A stretch of DNA of 64,000 bases, taken from positions 1,798,001-1,862,000 of the forward strand of contig CAVXYW010000002.1 of NCBI GenBank assembly GCA_963766295.1, in the 5' to 3' direction. Below are positions 51,533 to 59,484 of the stretch, piece by piece. A program made the translations under genes and the position numbers. Source of the stretch: JBBDRJ01 sp963766295. Lineage in GTDB: Bacteria > Actinomycetota > JAICYB01. Below the pieces are notes generated by a model. The model worked only from the letters and a program-made list of their open reading frames with translations, was not told where the DNA came from and did no database searches. Every line of letters starts with the position of its first letter. Position 1 is the first letter of the stretch.

Positions 51533-52094
51533 CCCATGCCTCCCTGATCTTCGAAACGATGTGACTCAAGTCGACCGATTCTGAGTGGGTTGTGTCCACT
51601 TCGACGGTCAGCGAGGCGATCCCCAGCGGTACGTGACTGCGGCGGGCCAGTTCGTCGGCGAAGACCTTCGGGTCGGCGAAAAAACTGCCGGCGTGTCCCG
51701 CATGCCGCTCCCCGCTCTCCTCGCGCTTGTTGAAGCGTGCCGCCAGAACCTCGATATCGGCTGTGCAGTGCACTTCCACCAGCGTGTGCGGTGCTTTTGG
51801 TTGAAGATCGCGGAATGTCTCGCGATGGAGCTCTCGGTCGAAGTTGGACTCGAAGATCGCGGATCCCCTTCCCTCGAGCGTTCGCTCGATAAGAACGAAG
51901 AGCAGGTCCCAAGTAGCCGCGCCCAACTTCTTGGACCACTCGCGGTCCGACCATCCGAGGGACTCGAAGAGCGATTCCTTGATGTCGTCCTTCGTGAATA
52001 ACGGAAGTCCGAGCGCGGGCGCGAGCTGTCTCGCGAGCGTGGTTTTTCCGGCTCCCGGCGGACCGGAAACGATCAGCAGGAGGGGCGGCCTCAA
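51525..52094 (-). CDS. P-loop AAA-type small-molecule kinase
   Basis: A 189-residue protein. LLLIVSGPPGAGKTTLARQL is the Walker A loop, AIFESNFDRELHRETF follows in the place of the acidic Walker B region, and the LARRSHVP segment fits the lid. It belongs to the zeta-toxin/Cpt-like AAA_33 group that phosphorylates small molecules or antibiotics. It is second gene of the birA operon, overlapping birA by 4 bp. The substrate is unknown. Confidence 0.88.
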   Translation of the reverse strand: MRPPLLLIVSGPPGAGKTTLARQLAPALGLPLFTKDDIKESLFESLGWSDREWSKKLGAATWDLLFVLIERTLEGRGSAIFESNFDRELHRETFRDLQPKAPHTLVEVHCTADIEVLAARFNKREESGERHAGHAGSFFADPKVFADELARRSHVPLGIASLTVEVDTTHSESVDLSHIVSKIREAWDG

Positions 52095-52831
52095 CGGACG
52101 TGGACGACATCGCCGGCGACGATCACTTCATCCCCGACTACCAGCGCCCCATCGTCCCTGACGTCGTCTGCCACACCTTCGACGCTTCGATCTCCCAGGT
52201 CGACGCGCACGCTCGTTCCAATCGTCGCGCAGCGTCTGCGGTATTCGTCCATCCATCGGCCTTGGGCAATGACGGCATCGAGCTCGGAGAGGATCGCCAC
52301 ACACAGGTCATCGCGGCGGGGTGCGTTCGACGACTCGCGTTTTAGGCTCGTCGCGCCCAGATCGTCGGGAAGCTCACCGGGCTCGTGAGCGACGTTCACA
52401 CCGATCCCCACAACCAAGAAGTCACCGGACGGAGCCAGCTCGCCGATGATCCCGCACACCTTGCGGCCGTTGATCAAGATGTCGTTGGGCCACTTCAAAG
52501 ACGTCTGCACATCGGTCAGCGCTTCGATCCCGCGAGCAACTGCGACGCCAGAAGCAAGGGACACCAACGGGATGCGCTCATTCGGGATCTCCCGAAGCAG
52601 CGCCGAGAACATGAGCATCCGGCCGGGCACATCAAGCCACGAACGCCCGGCGCGTCCTTTCCCTGCCGTTTGATGGTCGGCAACGACTACGCGGCCGTCA
52701 CGGCCTCCGTCGGCGATGAGAAGGGTCTGCGTCGACGGCAGGGACGAATGCACCTCGACATGTCTGAAACGCGTCTTTAGCAGGGCGTTCAGGATCCGAG
52801 GAGCGCTGAGGTCGGCGACGGGGACGTCCAC
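52091..52831 (-). CDS. birA: Biotin-acetyl-CoA-carboxylase ligase, monofunctional
   Basis: A 246-residue protein starting at GTG 52831. VHSSLPSTQTLLIADGGRDG, VVVADHQTAGKGRAGRSWLD (biotinyl-AMP loop), TSLKWPNDILINGRKVCGII and GDFLVVGIGVNVAHEPGEL are the ligase motifs. The N-terminal DNA-binding domain of E. coli BirA is absent, so it is a class I ligase without repressor role. It is divergent from a biotin carboxylase/BCCP gene, one of its likely substrates, with a shared promoter region. Confidence 0.95.
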   Translation of the reverse strand: MDVPVADLSAPRILNALLKTRFRHVEVHSSLPSTQTLLIADGGRDGRVVVADHQTAGKGRAGRSWLDVPGRMLMFSALLREIPNERIPLVSLASGVAVARGIEALTDVQTSLKWPNDILINGRKVCGIIGELAPSGDFLVVGIGVNVAHEPGELPDDLGATSLKRESSNAPRRDDLCVAILSELDAVIAQGRWMDEYRRRCATIGTSVRVDLGDRSVEGVADDVRDDGALVVGDEVIVAGDVVHVR

Positions 52832-52841
52832 GGCGCGGCCG

Positions 52842-52848
52842 ATACTAT
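52842..52848. promoter_or_regulatory. Overlapping divergent -10 elements (TACTAT / TAGTAT)
   Basis: The plus-strand TACTAT (52843-52848) is followed after 7 nt by the GTG at 52856; the minus-strand TAGTAT (52847-52842) is followed after 10 nt by the birA GTG at 52831. Both messages would start with almost no leader and share the same AT-rich core. Confidence 0.5.
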
Positions 52849-52855
52849 TACCCGC

Positions 52856-54607
52856 GTGCTACGCACCGTCCTGATCGCCAACCGCGGGGAGATCGCCGTC
52901 CGCATCATGCGGACGCTGCGCGACCTCGGCCTTCGCTCGGTCGCCGTCTATTCGGAAGCCGATCGCAATTCGCTGCACGTCGAGACCGCGGACGAGGCCT
53001 ACCTGCTCGGCCCCCCTATCGCCGCCGAGAGCTACCTGCGCATCGACAAGATCCTCGAGGCCGCGATCGCGCGCAAAAGCCGACGCGATCCATCCCGGTT
53101 ACGGGTTCCTGGCCGAGAACGAAGGTTTCGCCCGCGCAGTGGAAGACGCAGGTCTTGCTTGGATCGGTCCGCCTCCCGAAGCGATGGCTGCCATGGGCGA
53201 CAAGGTATCCGCCCGAAAAACGGCGATCGAAGCCGCTGTGCCGATCGTCCCCGGAACATCGGAAGCCGGTCGACACCAAAGGCGCGCGAGCCTTCGCAAA
53301 GGAGCACGGCTATCCCATCGCCTTGAAGGCCGTCATGGGCGGCGGAGGCAAGGCTTTCCGGATCGCGCGCTCGGAGAAGGAACTGGACGAAGCGCTCGAG
53401 GGAGCCGCGCGGGAAGCTCAGGCGTACTTCGGTGACGCGTCGGTGTTCTGCGAGCGTTACGTCGATCGTCCCCGGCACGTCGAAGCACAGATCTTGGCGG
53501 ACGCGAAAGGCAGCGTCGCGTTCCTCGGCGAACGCGACTGCTCAACGCAACGCCGGCACCAGAAGCTGATCGAGGAAGCGCCGTCACCCGCGGTGGACGA
53601 CGATCTGTAGAAATGCGATAGGCGAAGCCGCCGTCGCGTTGGCCAAGGCCGTCGGCTACCGCTCGGCCGGCACCATCGAGTTCCTTCTCTCACCAGACGG
53701 CGAGCTTTCCTTCCTCGAGATGAATACGCGCCTTCAGGTCGAGCACCCCGTCACCGAGCTCGTATGTGGCGTCGATCTGGTCGCCGAACAGATCCGGATC
53801 GCAGACGGACAAGCCCTTGGCTACGAAGCCATCACGCCTCGAGGCCACGCTATCGAGTGTCGGATCAACGCCGAGGACCCGGCGATGAACTTCCTCCCAT
53901 CCCCCGGAACGATCACTAGATGGGACGCACCGACCGGACCTTTCGTCCGCGTCGACGAGGGTTTCGGTGCGGGACGAACCATCCCACAGGACTACGACTC
54001 CCTAGTCGCCAAGCTCATCTGCTTCGGCACAGATCGCGAGCAGGCGCGCAAGAGAACGCTCCAAGCGCTGGCTTCCTTCGTTATCGAAGGCGTTGCGACA
54101 ACAATCCCACTGCACCGTGCGTTCCTCGACCACAAGGTGTTCGCGAAAGGCGACGTCTACACACGCTTCGTCGAGGACGAGTTCCTCGAGCAGCTGCCGA
54201 AACTGCTGGAGAAGGTCGAACCACAGGAGGCAAAGGCAGGCTCCTCCAGCACGGCTTCCGCAGTCGAAACGAAACGGAACGTCGCCGTTGAGGTCGGCGG
54301 ACGCCGATACGACGTGACGCTGTGGGACCGCGACGGGAAGCGAGCCTTCCGTCCGCTCGAGAAGAGGTCGTCCCACCACACAGGAACCGGCGCGCACGAC
54401 GAGGTGAGGGCGCCCATGCAGGGCAAGATCCTCAAGGTCCTCGTCGAGCAGGGCCAAGAGGTCGAAGCCGGCGAACTCCTGTGCACACTGGAAGCGATGA
54501 AGATGGAGAACCACGTCATCGCTCCGAGAGAGGGAACGATCGTTGAGCTCAATGTGGAAGCCGGCGCAACCGTGGAGACCGGCGCGTTGATCGCTGTGAT
54601 CGATTGA
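52856..54607 (+). CDS. Biotin carboxylase plus BCCP (acetyl/propionyl-CoA carboxylase alpha), three apparent frameshifts
   Basis: About 583 codons. The frame shifts by one inserted base near 53075-53078 (AAAA run; removing one A restores KADAIHPGYGFL), near 53261-53270 (VDTKGARAFAKEHG follows) and at 53608 (an extra T makes TAG; removal gives DDLRNAIGEAAVALAK). It has LIANRGEIAVRIMRTLRDLG, ALKAVMGGGGKAFRIA (ATP-grasp), EMNTRLQVEHPVTELV and the terminal biotinyl domain with LEAMKMENHVIAP. It could pair with the carboxyltransferase at 10803. The stop overlaps the next ATG. Confidence 0.87.
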
Positions 54608-55254
54608 TGGACCTTCATTTCGAGATCGTCACCGTCACGCAGTGGGCACAGAACTGCACGATCGTTTGTCCGGCAGGTGGGGGTCCGGCCGTCCTGGTAG
54701 ATCCCGGCGGAGAGACCGGTCGCGTCCTCCAAACAGCACAATCGCTGAACGCCGACATCCAGGCGATCCTCATCACTCACGGACATATCGACCACATAGG
54801 CGGCCTCAACGAGGCCATCGCAGCAACGCAAGCGCCGGTCTGGCTGCATCCGGCCGACGCGCAGTTCTACGAGAGGTCGATGTTCGGTCCGGCTGTTGGT
54901 ATGCCCAAGGACGCAACTCACCTGGTCGACGAACAGCTCATCGAAGTCGCCGGTTTGCAGTTCAAGTGTCTGCACACACCCGGACACTCGCCCGGCCATT
55001 TCTGCTTCCTCTCCGAGGATGCGGATGAGCCGACTTTGATCGGCGGCGATCTCATCTTCATGGGCTCGATCGGCCGGACCGACTTGCCCGGGGGAAGTCT
55101 TCGAACCTTGGTGAACTCCGTTAAGGAGAAGATCTGGGTGCTCCCCGACGAGACCAAGATCCTTCCCGGCCACGGACCGCCGACATCCGTGGGCTTCGAG
55201 AAAAAAGTGAATCCCTTCGTGTCGCTGGAAGCCATCGAGGACCTCGTTGGCTAA
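54607..55254 (+). CDS. MBL-fold hydrolase, glyoxalase II-like
   Basis: About 215 residues from ATG 54607, one base inside the upstream stop; a TTG three bases earlier is an alternative. AILITHGHIDHIGGLNEAIA is the HxHxDH motif, HTPGHSPGHFCFL the third His, LIGGDLIFMGSIGRTDLPGG the bridging Asp, and ILPGHGPPTSVGFEKKVNPF the last His. This matches hydroxyacylglutathione-hydrolase-like MBL proteins; in an organism without glutathione the thiol would differ. It overlaps larE by 8 bp. Confidence 0.93.
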   Translation: MDLHFEIVTVTQWAQNCTIVCPAGGGPAVLVDPGGETGRVLQTAQSLNADIQAILITHGHIDHIGGLNEAIAATQAPVWLHPADAQFYERSMFGPAVGMPKDATHLVDEQLIEVAGLQFKCLHTPGHSPGHFCFLSEDADEPTLIGGDLIFMGSIGRTDLPGGSLRTLVNSVKEKIWVLPDETKILPGHGPPTSVGFEKKVNPFVSLEAIEDLVG

Positions 55255-56047
55255 GAGACTGGAGCAGGTTCTCGAGGATCTGGGCTCCGTCCTGGTTGCG
55301 TATTCGGGCGGAGTCGACTCCACATATCTGGCCTGGGCGGCGCACCGAACGCTCGGCTCCCGATCGCTGGCAGCCATAGCCGATTCGGCCTCGCTCCCTC
55401 GAAGCGAGCTGGACGAAGCATTACAAGTAGCGAAGGACGCCGGGTTTACGGTCGAGATCGTCAGAACCGACGAGTTCGAGCGCGACGAATATCTACGCAA
55501 CGCACCGGACCGTTGCTTCCATTGCAAGGAAGCGCTCTTCGACCAGCTCTTCCCACTCGCTTCGGACCGGGGGTTAGAACACGTTGCACTCGGAACCGTC
55601 ACCGACGACCTCGGCGACACACGGCCCGGTCTCGTGAGCGCGAAACGGCGCGGCGCGAAACAACCTTTGCTCGATGCGGGTCTGTCCAAGGTTGACGTGC
55701 GAACGCGGGCGCACGAAGCCGGCCTTCCCGTATGGGACAAGCCTCAGGCCGCATGCCTCTCGTCGCGCATTCCGCACGGCACTGCCGTAACCGTCGAAGC
55801 TCTGCGGTCGGTCGAGCAGGCCGAAGATGCTGTTCGAACGCTCGGCTTCTCGCTGGTGCGCGTTAGACACAATGGAACGCAAGCGCGAGTCGAGGTCGAC
55901 CCAGCGGAAGTCGCGCAGCTTCTGACAGAACCAATGCGTACGGCAGTAACGAAGGCGGTCAAGGCCGCCGGCTACGCGCGAGTCCTCTTGGACGAGCGCG
56001 GCTACCGGCGCGGCGGCGCCGAGCTTCCCATCGTCGAGATCATCTGA
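55247..56047 (+). CDS. larE: ATP-dependent sacrificial sulfur transferase LarE
   Basis: A 266-residue PP-loop enzyme with a TTG start overlapping the MBL gene. LVAYSGGVDSTYLAWAAHRT is the PP-loop. NAPDRCFHCKEALFDQLFPL carries the conserved C-x2-C pair. WDKPQAACLSSRIPHGTAVT has the Cys that LarE donates as sulfur for nickel-pincer cofactor. The matching larB and larC are not in the window. The companion NIL-domain gene starts at its stop codon, so a sulfur-related partnership is possible. Confidence 0.92.
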   Translation: MAKRLEQVLEDLGSVLVAYSGGVDSTYLAWAAHRTLGSRSLAAIADSASLPRSELDEALQVAKDAGFTVEIVRTDEFERDEYLRNAPDRCFHCKEALFDQLFPLASDRGLEHVALGTVTDDLGDTRPGLVSAKRRGAKQPLLDAGLSKVDVRTRAHEAGLPVWDKPQAACLSSRIPHGTAVTVEALRSVEQAEDAVRTLGFSLVRVRHNGTQARVEVDPAEVAQLLTEPMRTAVTKAVKAAGYARVLLDERGYRRGGAELPIVEII

Positions 56048-56289
56048 TGCCAAAGATTCGGCTTCATCTGACGTTCCCCGACACGCTGATCAAAGATCCG
56101 ATCATCTGGAGGCTCGGACGTCAGTACGACATCATCACGAACATCCGCCGGGCCAACGTCGAGGAGAGCGTGGGCTGGGTGATCCTCGAGGTCGAAGGCA
56201 CCGAGGAGGCGCTCGACCAAGGCGTCGCCTGGATGACCGAGATGGGTGTTCAGGTTGACCGCCTCGACGGCGACGTCGTCGAGAGCTGA
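56047..56289 (+). CDS. NIL-domain protein
   Basis: An 80-residue protein whose ATG shares one base with the larE stop. IRLHLTFPDTLIKDPIIWRL and YDIITNIRRANVEESVGWVI fit the ACT-like NIL domain found at the end of MetN and beside ferredoxins in homocysteine synthesis. VEGTEEALDQGVAWMTEMGV forms the second helix. Alone, it may bind a sulfur amino acid or act as partner of LarE. The gene continues the larE transcript. Confidence 0.88.
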   Translation: MPKIRLHLTFPDTLIKDPIIWRLGRQYDIITNIRRANVEESVGWVILEVEGTEEALDQGVAWMTEMGVQVDRLDGDVVES

Positions 56290-56332
56290 TTACATCTGAA
56301 GCACTCTGTACTTATTCGTTGATCTAGCCATC

Positions 56333-56851
56333 GTGCTCGCCGTGCTGGCCGCCGCGCGGTCGGGATGGCGCCGTGGCTTCGTCTTCTACGTGATCGATCT
56401 CGTAGGTTTCATCGGCGCCGTTCTGCTCGCGGTCCGTTTCCACGAGATACCGGGAACCTTGATCGAGAATCTAGGACCGTCGCAGAGAACGTCGTCGATC
56501 GTCGGCGGACTGATCATCTTCGTCCCGCTGATCGTTGTTACCGCGATCCTTGGGTCCAAAGCTCACAAAGCGGTGTTCCGTCCGGGCATATTCACGACCA
56601 ATCGGGTGATCGGTGCCGTATTCGGCGCAGCATTGGCCGCCGCGATCATCATCGTCGGCCTTCTCTTCGCCCGAGCCGCCGATATCGGCTTCGTCGGGGA
56701 CCGGATCGACGACTCGATCATCGCGAAACGCGTCTTCGACGGCGTGGAACCGGCCGTAGCCTGGGCCAACGATCAATTCGGGCTCGATCTGTGCGGAGGA
56801 CGCCTGGCCGACGCGGTTCCCGAAGTGTGCGAAGGCGAACCCAAGACCTGA
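56333..56851 (+). CDS. CvpA-family membrane protein, start possibly upstream
   Basis: A 172-residue protein with four hydrophobic segments. ARSGWRRGFVFYVIDLVGFI and a later ATNRVIGAVFGAALAAAIII-like stretch (TTNRVIGAVFGA) are typical of CvpA/colicin V production proteins. From GTG 56333 the family's opening residues (VDLAIVLAVLA) are cut; a CTG at 56306 would restore them. No Shine-Dalgarno is obvious for either. The role is unknown; in other bacteria it affects secretion and stress. Confidence 0.8.
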   Translation: MLAVLAAARSGWRRGFVFYVIDLVGFIGAVLLAVRFHEIPGTLIENLGPSQRTSSIVGGLIIFVPLIVVTAILGSKAHKAVFRPGIFTTNRVIGAVFGAALAAAIIIVGLLFARAADIGFVGDRIDDSIIAKRVFDGVEPAVAWANDQFGLDLCGGRLADAVPEVCEGEPKT

Positions 56852-56853
56852 GA

Positions 56854-56859
56854 TAACAT
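56854..56859 (+). promoter_or_regulatory. Candidate -10 (TAACAT), leaderless, for infA
   Basis: TAACAT lies 7 nt before the infA ATG at 56867; there is no Shine-Dalgarno, so the message is probably leaderless. Confidence 0.45.
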
Positions 56860-56866
56860 CGAGTAG

Positions 56867-57166
56867 ATGGCCAAGAAGAGACAGCAGAGTTTCACCAAGC
56901 GTGGTGGGCCCCGCCGCGGCGATTTCGCGGCTGCCGATGCCAACCGCAAGGTTCGAGACGACGCGATCATGGCCGAAGGCGTCGTGTTGGAGTCACTCCC
57001 CAACGTGATGTTCAAGGTCAAGCTCGACAACGACCACGAGGTGCTGGGGCACATCTCCGGCAAGATGCGGAAGAACTACATCCGGATCATGCCCGGTGAC
57101 CGCGTGATGATCGAGCTCTCGGCTTACGACTTGAGCCGGGGACGCATCACACGCCGTATGCGCTGA
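56867..57166 (+). CDS. infA: Translation initiation factor IF-1 with N-terminal extension
   Basis: A 99-residue protein. The S1-like OB fold is MAEGVVLESLPNVMFKVKLD, HEVLGHISGKMRKNYIRIM, PGDRVMIELSAYDLSRGRIT, ending RRMR. About 27 extra residues, rich in Lys/Arg/Gly (KKRQQSFTKRGGPRRGDFAA), precede the usual start, unlike the standard 72-residue IF-1. It binds the A site of the 30S subunit. The usual ribosomal-protein neighbours are absent, so this may be a second, variant IF-1 copy. Confidence 0.9.
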   Translation: MAKKRQQSFTKRGGPRRGDFAAADANRKVRDDAIMAEGVVLESLPNVMFKVKLDNDHEVLGHISGKMRKNYIRIMPGDRVMIELSAYDLSRGRITRRMR

Positions 57167-57172
57167 GTCTCC

Positions 57173-57178
57173 TAGACT
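57173..57178 (+). promoter_or_regulatory. Candidate -10 (TAGACT), leaderless
   Basis: TAGACT is followed after 7 nt by the GTG at 57186. A GCGGG-rich spacer could resemble a weak Shine-Dalgarno, but its distance is too short. Confidence 0.4.
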
Positions 57179-57185
57179 CCGCGGG

Positions 57186-58049
57186 GTGAGCGATCAGCGA
57201 GTCAGGCAGGTCTCGAGGCGTTTGCGTGACCTTTGTGAGCCCATCGCCAGCTCGGTCTATTTCGTTAGGGAAGCGCAGGACGAATACAAAGCTCTCGGCC
57301 TGTCGAACTACGCGGAGAGTTACTTCCCTTCGCGCGGCGCTTGTTTGGGGAACCCGTCCGGAGAACTGATCGTCTCTTCGTTCGGAGTATTCAATCCGGA
57401 CGTGGTCCTGCCCGCCGTCGAGGCCGGTTGGTCGAAGACCGATCCACCGACACTGTTGCAGGCGCGATACAAGGGCGCCACGGGTGCTCTTCGAAGGATC
57501 CTTGGTGAGACAGATCCGACTCCGGCCGTTGATATCCTCCGGCCGGTCATGGAGTCGGTGAACTTCACCGGACGAACGTTGTTCGCCGGACTCCGTTCGC
57601 TCCCCTTCCCCGACGAACCGATTGGTGCGCTGTGGCGCGTTTGCGACTACGTCAGGGAACGCCGAGGCGACGGACACATAGCAGCATGGGTCGGCGCAGG
57701 ATGCGACGCGGTGGAGATCAGTCTGCTGACCGAGCTCTTCTGGGGACTGCAGCTCGGGACCTATGTCTTCACTCGTGGATGGACGGCCGATCAGATCGAG
57801 GCCAGCATCTCCAGGCTCACGGAAAAGGGATACCTGCAGGACCGGCAATTCACGGAAAAGGGTCGCGCTTATCGTCGCGACATCGAATCCGTCACCGATG
57901 CGTTGGAGGCCGACATCGTAGAGGGTCTCGGTGAACGGGCCGAAGAGCTCTTCGAGTTGCTCGCGCCCATGCAGAAAGCGGTGCTCGATGCAAAGGCCTA
58001 CCCCGTCGACCCCGCCAGCACCATGAGTGCCGACGCGTTCAACAACTAG
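57186..58049 (+). CDS. SCO6745-like helix-turn-helix protein
   Basis: A 287-residue protein with a GTG start. It is almost all helical, with LCEPIASSVYFVREAQDEYK and YFPSRGACLGNPSGELIVSS in the N-terminal half. A C-terminal winged-helix-like stretch (WTADQIEASISRLTEKGYLQ, FTEKGRAYRRDIESVTDALE) matches MarR-like domains in the SCO6745 family of Actinomycetota. The function of the family is unknown. Confidence 0.85.
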   Translation: MSDQRVRQVSRRLRDLCEPIASSVYFVREAQDEYKALGLSNYAESYFPSRGACLGNPSGELIVSSFGVFNPDVVLPAVEAGWSKTDPPTLLQARYKGATGALRRILGETDPTPAVDILRPVMESVNFTGRTLFAGLRSLPFPDEPIGALWRVCDYVRERRGDGHIAAWVGAGCDAVEISLLTELFWGLQLGTYVFTRGWTADQIEASISRLTEKGYLQDRQFTEKGRAYRRDIESVTDALEADIVEGLGERAEELFELLAPMQKAVLDAKAYPVDPASTMSADAFNN

Positions 58050-58134
58050 AGAGACAAGCCGAACAGCTCTCGCGTGAGGATGCTCACATCAGGTTTGCGC
58101 ACTGCGCCGTAGTTTTCGCCTGCAACGGTTCCTT

Positions 58135-58154
58135 CCCCCAAAGGCCAAAGGGGG
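58135..58154 (+). other. Hairpin covering the ribosome site of the gene at 58161
   Basis: CCCCC (58135-58139) can pair with GGGGG (58150-58154), which is the only Shine-Dalgarno candidate for the ATG at 58161. Translation may therefore be gated. Confidence 0.35.
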
Positions 58155-58160
58155 CCCTCG

Positions 58161-58529
58161 ATGTCCAACGGCTGTCCGGTATGCGGCGGTCTGGGGAGAG
58201 TTCTCGCATTCGGCGCCTGCAGCGATCCGGTGCCGGTGACATGTCCCGAATGTGCGGGCCTGGCCATAACGCCGGCCTCGGCCGAGGACGACATGCGCGC
58301 CTACTCGGTGCGAGAGATCACAGCGCTGCTGCTTCGTCCGGCGCTTCCGCCAGGAGATCTACAGCTCGTTGATGGCGTCGATGAAATGTCGCAAGCGCCC
58401 GTACGACGCGCGGTCGAAGCGAAACGCGATGCGCTCTTGGTCGAGGGCGTCGTCATCAGCCACCTCGACCGGAGCGGGCTCGACACGTTCGATCGCGCCG
58501 CTGGTGATGATGTCGGCGAAGTCGGCTGA
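58161..58529 (+). CDS. Small zinc-knuckle protein overlapping the LOG-family gene in antisense
   Basis: A 122-residue frame. NGCPVCGGLGRVLAFGACSD and PVTCPECAGLAITPA give two C-x2-C/G-x-G knuckles like those of DnaJ-type zinc ribbons, followed by an Arg/Leu-rich helix. AAAGGGGG precedes the ATG. The last 57 codons lie antisense to the LOG-family gene, which is better supported, so the true end may be earlier or the overlap real. No family was recognised. Confidence 0.4.
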   Translation: MSNGCPVCGGLGRVLAFGACSDPVPVTCPECAGLAITPASAEDDMRAYSVREITALLLRPALPPGDLQLVDGVDEMSQAPVRRAVEAKRDALLVEGVVISHLDRSGLDTFDRAAGDDVGEVG

Positions 58530-59417
58530 GAGCTTGGCGAGCGTCACGTCGTCGGGCACCCGTTCGACGCGGAACACCAGCCGGTTGCTCACGTATCTCG
58601 TCGAGTGGAAGTTCGTATAGAAGGCGGCCAGCTCCTTGGCCGCCACATCGACGTCGTCGGTGAGCTTGAACAGGTCGAGGTCCGACTCGCTCACGTAGCC
58701 CTTCCCTACCAAGTCATCTCGAGCAAACTCGAGGAAGCTCGTCCAGAAGTTTCCCCCAGGAGGGTCGAGAAGAACGATGGGGTGCATGTCGCTCTTGCCC
58801 GTCTGCATCAGGGTGAGCATCTCGAAAGCTTCGTCCATCGTTCCGAAACCTCCGGGAAGCAGGACGAATGCCGACGCTTCTTTCATGAACATCAACTTCC
58901 TGGTGAAGAAGTACTTGAAATTGACGAGCTTTGGATCATCGGCAACGACGGGGTTCGGCTCGGATTCGAAAGGAAGCCGGATGTTCACACCAAAACTCTT
59001 GGCCGCACCTGCTCCCTCGTTGGCTGCTTCCATGCTTCCGGGACCGGCTCCCGTAACGACCATCCAGCCGTGCTCGGCGATCAGCTTTCCGAAGGCGCGA
59101 GCCTGTTCATAATCGGCGTCGCCGGGACGGGACCGGGCCGAGCCGAAAACGCTCACTTTCCTCACTTCGCGATACGGCGCGAAGACCTTGAAGGCGTAAC
59201 GCATCTCCTTGAGGGCCGCGTTGACGATCTTGAGGTCGAGGCGCGATGCCGCATCACGGCCGAGAAGAAGCGCGGTCGTGACTATCTCGGAGATGAGCGG
59301 CCCGTCGCGCTCCGTCAGATCGGAGTCGCGGATCAGCTCGACGATGCGTTGATCGAGCTCCTCGACCCCGGTGGAGTAACGACGGCCGCGCCGTTTGCTC
59401 TTTTCGGCACGAGCCAT
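58359..59417 (-). CDS. LOG-family Rossmann-fold protein (TIGR00730 type)
   Basis: A 352-residue protein. KVSVFGSARSRPGDADYEQA and WMVVTGAGPGSMEAANEGAG form the nucleotide-binding part, and FVLLPGGFGTMDEAFEMLTL holds the PGGxGTxxE signature of the LOG/lysine-decarboxylase-like family of cytokinin riboside phosphoribohydrolases. The protein is longer than the usual 190 residues: a 70-residue N-terminal helical part and a 90-residue C-terminus are added. It may act on nucleoside monophosphates. The 3' end is overlapped by a small plus-strand frame. Confidence 0.9.
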   Translation of the reverse strand: MARAEKSKRRGRRYSTGVEELDQRIVELIRDSDLTERDGPLISEIVTTALLLGRDAASRLDLKIVNAALKEMRYAFKVFAPYREVRKVSVFGSARSRPGDADYEQARAFGKLIAEHGWMVVTGAGPGSMEAANEGAGAAKSFGVNIRLPFESEPNPVVADDPKLVNFKYFFTRKLMFMKEASAFVLLPGGFGTMDEAFEMLTLMQTGKSDMHPIVLLDPPGGNFWTSFLEFARDDLVGKGYVSESDLDLFKLTDDVDVAAKELAAFYTNFHSTRYVSNRLVFRVERVPDDVTLAKLSADFADIITSGAIERVEPAPVEVADDDALDQERIAFRFDRASYGRLRHFIDAINEL

Positions 59418-59470
59418 GCCTCGATTCTCCCCGATTTATGTGAAGGAGACGTGATCACGCCCGGGACAAC

Positions 59471-59476
59471 TACGAT
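59471..59476 (+). promoter_or_regulatory. Candidate -10 (TACGAT), leaderless
   Basis: TACGAT lies 8 nt before the ATG at 59485 of the FAD reductase gene; no clear Shine-Dalgarno is present. Confidence 0.4.
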
Positions 59477-59484
59477 TCCCTGCG

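Noticed and set aside
58046..58294. An 82-codon minus-strand frame ending in a CTAG shared with the SCO6745-like gene.
   Set aside because: It lies antisense to the C-x2-C knuckle frame; its N-terminal half (PPHTGQP and so on) is what the knuckle codons give in reverse. No Shine-Dalgarno or -10 was seen. The C-terminal part is not clearly coding, though the shared CTAG is curious.
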